Below are positions 59,604 to 64,000 of a DNA stretch of 64,000 bases, piece after piece. Below the pieces are notes generated by a model. That model did not search any database. It saw only the letters and a list, made by a program, of their open reading frames with translations, and was not told where the DNA came from. The first letter of the stretch is position 1. The number at the start of each line of letters is the position of its first letter. Both the position numbers and the translations under genes were made by a program. This DNA is from Streptosporangium sp040640155 (GTDB lineage Bacteria; Actinomycetota; Actinomycetes; Streptosporangiales; Streptosporangiaceae): assembly GCF_040640155.1 (NCBI RefSeq), contig NZ_JBFABE010000004.1, forward strand, positions 124,001 through 188,000, given 5' to 3'.

Positions 59604-59698
59604 TACCTGAATCTCCACCCCACCGGAAAGTTTTGTTGACAAATAATATGTCCTTCCCTGCTTACCACATAGGCGAAGGCGTGCATGTTCACAGGTGC

Positions 59699-59725
59699 GT
59701 TGATTCCTTGTTGATCCTTCGTTGA
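59699..59725. promoter_or_regulatory. three GTTGA heptads spaced exactly 11 bp (SARP-type repeats)
   Basis: GTTGATT (59699), GTTGATC (59710) and GTTGAGT (59721) are one helical turn apart. SARP activators are known to bind such direct heptads at 11-bp steps. They lie 96 bp upstream of the SARP gene, so autoregulation is likely. Confidence 0.7.
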
Positions 59726-59974
59726 GTCGCGCTTGTCATGCTGCGGCCGTCGGGCGTGGCCCCAACGGGGGCGGCCATGCCCGACATGTCGGTCTATGGG
59801 GGCGGACTCCGGCCGACGTGCCCCGTGGGTCCTCGAGCGGTCCTCGGGATTTCGCGTACGGCGTCGCCGAGGCGGACGGCACGCGCCGGACGGGGGCACG
59901 GGTCCGGGAAGGACGCGGGCGGACGCCGGGCCCGTCCGGATATGCGGGGCGGGTTCTGGGTCCGAGAACATCTG

Positions 59975-60030
59975 GCCATATTTTTTCCTGTATAGGTATT
60001 TTTCGCATTGTTCACACCTTTTTCCGGAGG
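59975..60030. promoter_or_regulatory. AT-rich island with possible -10 elements
   Basis: ATATTTTTTCCTGTATAGG lies at its left end. On the minus strand TATACA, and on the plus strand TATAGGTAT, could be -10 hexamers, but no well-spaced -35 was found. Such AT content is exceptional here. Confidence 0.4.
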
Positions 60031-60129
60031 CCGGGTCGCCGCTGTTCTCCGGTGTCTCCGGTACGGCGGACCGTCGTGTCGTCGCCTCCCGGCCCCGGCA
60101 CGGCGGCCCGCCCCCGGTAGCGTCGGCAC

Positions 60130-60795
60130 GTGCCTCCCTCCTACGCGCTCGAACGGTTGCTGAACGACGGCGGATCCAGGCTGGTCGCCGGGGTGGACGA
60201 GGTCGGGCGCGGGGCCTGGGCCGGTCCGGTGGCGGTCTGCGCCGTGGTCACCGACCTGTCGGAACCGCCCGCCGGGCTCACCGACTCCAAGCTGCTCACC
60301 CCCGCCCGCCGCGCCGCCATGGTCGAGGAGATCACCGCCTGGGCGGCCGGGATCGGTTACGGCGAGGCGTCCCACCGGGAGATCGACGAACTGGGGATGA
60401 CCGAGGCGCTGCGCCGGGCGGCGGGCAGGGCGCTGGCGGCCCTGCCCGTCAGGCCCGACGTGGTCGTCCTCGACGGCAAGCACGACTACCTGGGCGCTCC
60501 CTGGGCGGTGCGCTGCGAGATCAAGGGCGACCTGTCGTGCGTCTCCGTGGCGGCCGCGTCCGTGATCGCCAAGGTTCACCGGGACGCCTACATGGCCTCG
60601 CTGGGACAGGACGCGTACGGGTTCGCCGCCAACGCCGGGTATCCCTCGCCGGTTCACCAGGCCGCCCTGGCAGAGCTGGGCCCGACGGAACACCACCGGC
60701 TCTCCTGGTCCTACCTCGACGACCTGCCCCGGTGGCGTCACCTGAAGAGGCACCGCAACCCGCTTGCCGGGGAGGGACAGCTCGACCTCTTCTGA
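60130..60795 (+). CDS. rnhB: ribonuclease HII
   Basis: A 221-residue enzyme that removes ribonucleotides from DNA. The N-terminal catalytic motif VAGVDEVGRGAWAGPV (Asp23, Glu24), the LDGKHDYLGAPW region with the third Asp, and VAAASVIAKVHRDAYM are conserved. It ends in RHRNPLAGEGQLDLF, a tail like PCNA/clamp-binding QxxLxxF motifs. GTG start at 60130. Confidence 0.95.
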   Translation: MPPSYALERLLNDGGSRLVAGVDEVGRGAWAGPVAVCAVVTDLSEPPAGLTDSKLLTPARRAAMVEEITAWAAGIGYGEASHREIDELGMTEALRRAAGRALAALPVRPDVVVLDGKHDYLGAPWAVRCEIKGDLSCVSVAAASVIAKVHRDAYMASLGQDAYGFAANAGYPSPVHQAALAELGPTEHHRLSWSYLDDLPRWRHLKRHRNPLAGEGQLDLF

Positions 60796-60857
60796 CGCCC
60801 GCCACCCGTGCGGAGGGTCGGGTACCGGGAGTCGCGCGTCGGGGACATCATCGGAGC

Positions 60858-61961
60858 ATGCGGATCGGAGTCTTCCTGGTCGCCGCCGGATTCCCCGGCC
60901 GGGCGCCGGGCGAGGTGCTGCGGGACACCGTGGAGGCGGTCGTCGAGGCCGAGCGGGCGGGGTTCGACGACGCCTGGATCGCCGAACACCACTTCATGTC
61001 GTACGGCGTGTGCCCGTCGGCGGCGACGCTGGCCGGCGTGGCGCTGGGCCGCACCACCAGGATCGGGGTCGGCACGGCGGTGAGCGTGCTGTCCACCCGG
61101 CACCCCGTGGACCTGGCGGAGCAGGCGGCGATCCTGGACCAGGTGTCCGGGGGGCGGTTCACGCTGGGGGTGGGCAGGGGCGGGCCGTGGGTGGACCTGG
61201 AGGTGTTCGGCACGGGGCTGGCGAGGTTCGAGCGCGGGTTCGCCGAGTCGCTCGACCTGCTGTGCGAGGCGCTCTCCGAGGACGCGGTCTCCGCCGACGG
61301 GGAGTTCTTCGGTTTCAGAAGGGTGCCGATGGTCCCGGCGGCCAGGCTGCGGCCGGTCGTCGCGTGCACCTCTCCGGAGACCGTGGCGCTGGCCGCCGGG
61401 CGAGGGTTGCCGATGCTGCTGGGGATGCACATCGGCGACGGTGAGAAGGCCGCCCTGCTCCGCCGGTACGAGGACGAGGCCGGAGCCGTGGCAGGGGCGT
61501 CCGGTGCGCGCGGGGAGGGGATCGGTGCGGGGGCGTCCGGTGCGCGCGGTGCCGGGGGCGTTCGCCCGCTCGCCCCGCCCCCGCACCTCGCCGCGGCGGT
61601 GGGTCACGTGGCCGACACGACGGAACAGGCCGTACGGGAGCTGCGGGAGGCCATGCCGCGCTGGCTGGAACCCGGTCTGGCGGGTTACGTACCCGTGGAC
61701 GGGCGGGCGCGGCCCGCGCGCGACGTCCCGGGATACGTGGACTTCCTCTGCGAGACGCATCCGGTCGGCTCGCCCGGCCGCTGCGTCGAGATGATCGAGC
61801 GGACCGCCGCGGCCACCGGCCTGCGGCACCTGATCCTCCTGGTCGAGGGGGCGGGCGACCGCGCACGCGTCCTGGAGAACATCAGGCGGCTCGGGGCGGA
61901 GGTGCTGCCCCGGGTCCGCGGTCGTGCCCGCCCGCGAGGAGCGGGCACGACCACGGGGTGA
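60858..61961 (+). CDS. LLM-class flavin-dependent oxidoreductase
   Basis: A 367-residue luciferase-like monooxygenase. RIGVFLVAAGFPGRAPGEVLRDT and AERAGFDDAWIAEHHFMSYGVCPSAATLAGVAL are typical of the alkanal monooxygenase (LuxA-like) branch; DQVSGGRFTLGVGRG is the phosphate region. A short Gly/Ala-rich insertion (GASGARGEGIGAGASGARGAGG, broken here by its own repeats) lies at residues about 215-235. FMN use is likely. ATG at 60858 with CGGAG upstream. Confidence 0.88.
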   Translation: MRIGVFLVAAGFPGRAPGEVLRDTVEAVVEAERAGFDDAWIAEHHFMSYGVCPSAATLAGVALGRTTRIGVGTAVSVLSTRHPVDLAEQAAILDQVSGGRFTLGVGRGGPWVDLEVFGTGLARFERGFAESLDLLCEALSEDAVSADGEFFGFRRVPMVPAARLRPVVACTSPETVALAAGRGLPMLLGMHIGDGEKAALLRRYEDEAGAVAGASGARGEGIGAGASGARGAGGVRPLAPPPHLAAAVGHVADTTEQAVRELREAMPRWLEPGLAGYVPVDGRARPARDVPGYVDFLCETHPVGSPGRCVEMIERTAAATGLRHLILLVEGAGDRARVLENIRRLGAEVLPRVRGRARPRGAGTTTG

Positions 61962-61967
61962 GGCCCG

Positions 61968-62354
61968 TCAGCAGTCGACGAGCTCGGGCGTCTGGTTCAG
62001 GATCTGCGACCTGGCGGTGACGAACTCCGCGTGGGCGCCGGTGGCGGCCGGGTCGAAGACCGCGACCCGGTGGCAGTTCTGGAAGGCCAGCCGCACCCCG
62101 AAGTGACGCTCCAGGGCGCCGCGCATGGCGTCGCTGGCGAGAGCGCGCAGGAGTTGACCGCGGGCGGCCTCGTCCGGCGGGGGCACGGTGTTGTCCGCGA
62201 ACTCGGCGCCGGTGCGCTCGCGTTGCTCGACCAGGCCGGTGATCAGTGCCCAGGCGTAGGGCAGGGAGTCCCTGACACAGGTCACGAAGGCCGCGTCGTC
62301 CACCTCTCCGGCCTTGGCCTGAACGAGAAGATCGTTGGAAACGGTCAGCGACAT
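61968..62354 (-). CDS. SCO5389-family protein
   Basis: A 128-residue protein of a family conserved in Actinomycetia and named after the Streptomyces coelicolor gene. It shows FVTCVRDSLPYAWALITGLV, EFADNTVPPPDEAARGQLLRALASDAMRGALERHFGVRLAFQNCHRVAVF and a conserved end with two Cys. Function unknown. ATG at 62354 with GAGGAG upstream. It follows the ATPase gene by 63 bp on the same strand, so both lie under one Fur/Zur-like box. Confidence 0.88.
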   Translation of the reverse strand: MSLTVSNDLLVQAKAGEVDDAAFVTCVRDSLPYAWALITGLVEQRERTGAEFADNTVPPPDEAARGQLLRALASDAMRGALERHFGVRLAFQNCHRVAVFDPAATGAHAEFVTARSQILNQTPELVDC

Positions 62355-62417
62355 GCTGCGTTCTCCTCTCAAAAGGGGATCATTGAGACAATAGGTCTGG
62401 AACAGGGATCGCTCCAT

Positions 62418-63383
62418 CTAGCCGGAGAGCGACACTCGTGTGGGTCCGAAGACGAAGCCGGGGTCGATCTGGGCCGCGAGGTTCTCGCCGGTGGCCCTGT
62501 TCGCCCAGGCCTCCGCGTTGCGGAGGTGGAACAGCACGGCCTGGCGGCCGAAGCGGGGCCAGTCCTTCTCCTGGGCGTCGAGATGGTCGAGGAGTCTGCC
62601 CATCGCCAGGGAGTTGGCCGGCTCCAGGTCGCGGAGCGTGAAGGGACGGCCCTGCTCCATCGCGCGGATCGCGGCGGAGTGCTCCAGGCAGACCAGCAGG
62701 TCGTCACCGACCTGGTCGCGGAGGAACGCCACGTCGCCGGGACCGTGGATCTTGTTGCCCACCACGGCCAGCGGTACGCCGTAGTCGGCGGCGTAGTCGC
62801 GGTACTGACGGTAGACGCTCACGCCCTGCCGGGTCGGCTCGGCCACCAGGAAGGTCATGTCGAAGCGGGTGAACAGTCCCGAGGCGAAGGAGTCGGCCCC
62901 GGCGGTCATGTCGACCACGACGTACTCGCCCGCGCCGTCGATGAGGTGGTTGAGGTAGAGCTCCACCGCGCCGACCTTCGAGTGGTAGCAGGCCACCCCG
63001 AGGTCGTCCTCGTCGAACGGCCCGGTGACCATCAGCCTGGGACCCTCGGGCGTGGCGACGGCGAATCCGGAGTGGATCGGGTCGTCCTGCTCGTCCAGCC
63101 GGAGCAGCCGCGAGCCGCTCCCCGGCGGGGTGGTCTTGACCATGGCCGAGGCCGACGAGATGCGGGGGTTCTCGCCCCGCAGGTACTCCTTGATCTCGGT
63201 CAGGTGCGAGCCCAGGGGACGCGGTAACGCTCCCTCGTCCAGACCCAGTGCCATGCCCAGGTGCTGGTTGATGTCGGCGTCGACGGCGACGACGGAGCCG
63301 CCCCGGCTCGCCGTGTACCTCGCGAACAGCGCTGACAGGGTCGTCTTGCCGCTGCCGCCCTTGCCGACGAATGCCACCCTCAC
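62418..63383 (-). CDS. MinD/CooC-like P-loop ATPase
   Basis: A 321-residue ATPase. The deviant Walker A VAFVGKGGSGKTTLSALFAR and VDADINQHLGMALGL mark the MinD/ParA/CooC group. EYVVVDMTAGADSFASGLF and FLVAEPTRQGVSVYRQY follow the CooC (nickel-insertion) pattern, but no CxC metal motif is visible. CooC-like proteins load metal cofactors. A Fur-type box lies 17 bp before the start, which suggests metal control. ATG at 63383. Its partner is the SCO5389-family gene. Confidence 0.87.
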   Translation of the reverse strand: MRVAFVGKGGSGKTTLSALFARYTASRGGSVVAVDADINQHLGMALGLDEGALPRPLGSHLTEIKEYLRGENPRISSASAMVKTTPPGSGSRLLRLDEQDDPIHSGFAVATPEGPRLMVTGPFDEDDLGVACYHSKVGAVELYLNHLIDGAGEYVVVDMTAGADSFASGLFTRFDMTFLVAEPTRQGVSVYRQYRDYAADYGVPLAVVGNKIHGPGDVAFLRDQVGDDLLVCLEHSAAIRAMEQGRPFTLRDLEPANSLAMGRLLDHLDAQEKDWPRFGRQAVLFHLRNAEAWANRATGENLAAQIDPGFVFGPTRVSLSG

Positions 63384-63764
63384 GACGACGTTCCAATCTG
63401 ATTATGAAAATCATTACGGCTGGTTCGAGCGACATCATGTCACGGCCGGGGGGTGCGCGCGGCGGTTATGGCGGCAAGTGGCGCGCCCGTGTTCGGACTG
63501 GATATACGGGCAAGAGTGATTTTGATTGACATAGGCGACAGAACGGATGAAGGAAACGCGTGCCGTGTCATGACCGGCGCCGGAGATCCGTCGTTTCCGT
63601 TCCGTGGTCTCCTGTCCGGACTCGGCGACGCTCTTGGGAATCGGCGGGCCAGAAATTTGCCGCCGTCACCGATCAGGCGACGGCGGCGTGGGTATCCCCC
63701 TCCGAATCAGTGGATCTTGAGCCCCCCGGCGAGATCGTGGACAAGGGTCAGCAAGGGGCTTGTG
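63384..63764. other. 381-bp divergent gap with Fur-like box and possible structured leader
   Basis: Beyond the Fur box, GCCGCCGTC (63659) pairs with GACGGCGGC (63679) and a looser pairing ACGGA...GGAAACG / CGTTTCC...TCCGT surrounds 63543-63605. This could be a structured leader of the secreted protein gene. No riboswitch class could be matched. Confidence 0.4.
63400..63418. promoter_or_regulatory. Fur/Zur-like box upstream of the ATPase operon
   Basis: GATTATGAAAATCATTACG agrees with the classical 19-bp Fur box at 15 positions. The half-site TGAAAAT also matches actinobacterial Zur boxes. Its centre is 26 bp before the ATPase start, a position where bound repressor would block RNA polymerase. 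It is very AT-rich against the background. Confidence 0.7.
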
Positions 63765-64000
63765 GTGTTGCGTACCGGTACCAGGGGACGTCCTGCCCGG
63801 ATGGGCGGGTCCCGCGGGATCACCGTGTGGGGGACGGTGCTCGCGACGCTCGCGACGCTCGCGGTGCTCGGGACGCCGTCGGCCGCGCCGGCCGCGTCCC
63901 GTCCCGGGACGGCCGGGCCCGCAGGGGGAACCGGTCTTGCGGTGAAGGCAAGGGAAGGCGCCGTGCGCCCAGCGGTGACCGTGCGCCCACCGGTGACCGT
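63765..64000 (+). CDS. secreted protein, N-terminal part (runs off the window)
   Basis: GTG at 63765 with AAGGGG six bases upstream opens a frame that stays open to the end. It encodes a basic start (MLRTGTRGRPARM), a signal peptide (VWGTVLATLATLAVLG), a cleavage region near PSAAPAA and then Ala/Pro/Val-rich residues. An ATG at 63801 is a second possible start. Nothing of a folded domain is visible yet. Confidence 0.7.
   Translation, partial: MLRTGTRGRPARMGGSRGITVWGTVLATLATLAVLGTPSAAPAASRPGTAGPAGGTGLAVKAREGAVRPAVTVRPPVT

Larger units (their letters stand above)
59604..60129. other. 525-bp divergent region (SARP regulator / rnhB)
   Basis: Unusually AT-rich for this genome near 59605-59735 and 59975-60030. 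Holds the SARP-type repeats and candidate promoters; no gene supported. Confidence 0.6.

Noticed and set aside
63540..63760. c-di-AMP (ydaO) riboswitch before the secreted protein
   Set aside because: Such switches precede secreted wall hydrolases in actinobacteria, so I looked; the conserved motifs are not recognisable, only unspecific stems.
1..64000. CRISPR arrays, insertion sequences, prophage or integrative element
   Set aside because: No spaced identical repeats, transposase, integrase or attachment duplications at either tRNA were found.

Overview
This window comes from the chromosome of a very GC-rich actinobacterium, most likely of the Streptosporangiaceae (Streptosporangium/Nonomuraea type). 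Evidence: the high GC third positions, the frequent GTG and TTG starts, the ssb-rpsR-rplI-dnaB order, a tRNA-Ser / SRP RNA / dnaX / ybaB / recR / ask / asd block, an SCO5389-family protein, F420/flavin LLM oxidoreductases, a giant SARP regulator and many one-gene regulatory islands. The family-level placement is inference from gene content only. No integrase, transposase, CRISPR array or prophage was seen.

Layout. 1-0.9 kb: end of ssb, then rpsR and rplI. 1.3-8 kb: a polar amino-acid ABC importer (three genes), an APC amino-acid permease with a collagen-like Pro/Gly tail, and a MATE exporter. 8-11 kb: a cluster of TTATCCACA DnaA boxes in front of dnaB, whose P-loop is split by a large class-3 intein with a decayed homing endonuclease. 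11-20 kb: an FMN reductase behind a perfect palindrome, a zinc anti-sigma factor coupled to a sigma protein that has only region 4, a phosphodiesterase, an ABC-2 exporter divergent from a two-component system, and a sliding-clamp (dnaN) paralogue. 20-24.5 kb: GntR and XRE/TPR regulators, a PH-domain membrane protein with a coupled 52-residue membrane microprotein, a three-helix protein and upp. 24.7-29.2 kb: two tandem tRNA-deaminase-associated proteins with tadA, tRNA-Ser(CGA), a UDP-glucose dehydrogenase, a small ParB-like protein and a neutral zinc metallopeptidase with a DosR-like box upstream.

29.7-38.3 kb is a conserved housekeeping core: tRNA-Ser(GGA), SRP RNA, dnaX, ybaB, recR, a DUF5063 protein, aspartokinase (with an internal start for its beta subunit) and aspartate-semialdehyde dehydrogenase. 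It is interrupted by a GAF/winged-helix regulator. 38.3-56 kb is mixed accessory and conserved material: a secreted M15-type D,D-peptidase with an Ala/Lys/Thr/Gly-rich repeat stalk, a second Pro-rich surface stalk protein, two TetR regulators, an LLM oxidoreductase with an amidase, an amidohydrolase, an MptpB-like phosphatase, SURF1, an HxlR regulator and a methyltransferase ending in a second cluster of DnaA-box-like sequences. 56-64 kb: a SARP/NB-ARC/TPR regulator with three 11-bp-phased repeats upstream, rnhB, another LLM enzyme, a two-gene operon (MinD/CooC-like ATPase plus SCO5389-family protein) behind a Fur/Zur-like box, and the start of a secreted protein that runs off the window.

How the pieces relate: replication and repair genes (ssb, dnaB, dnaN paralogue, dnaX, recR, rnhB) are spread through the window and two DnaA-box clusters flank it, as expected for the half of the chromosome near oriC; oriC itself is not present. 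The most unusual items are the decayed class-3 DnaB intein, the region-4-only sigma/anti-sigma pair, the repeat-stalked M15 peptidase, the PH/microprotein pair and the metal-box-controlled ATPase operon.
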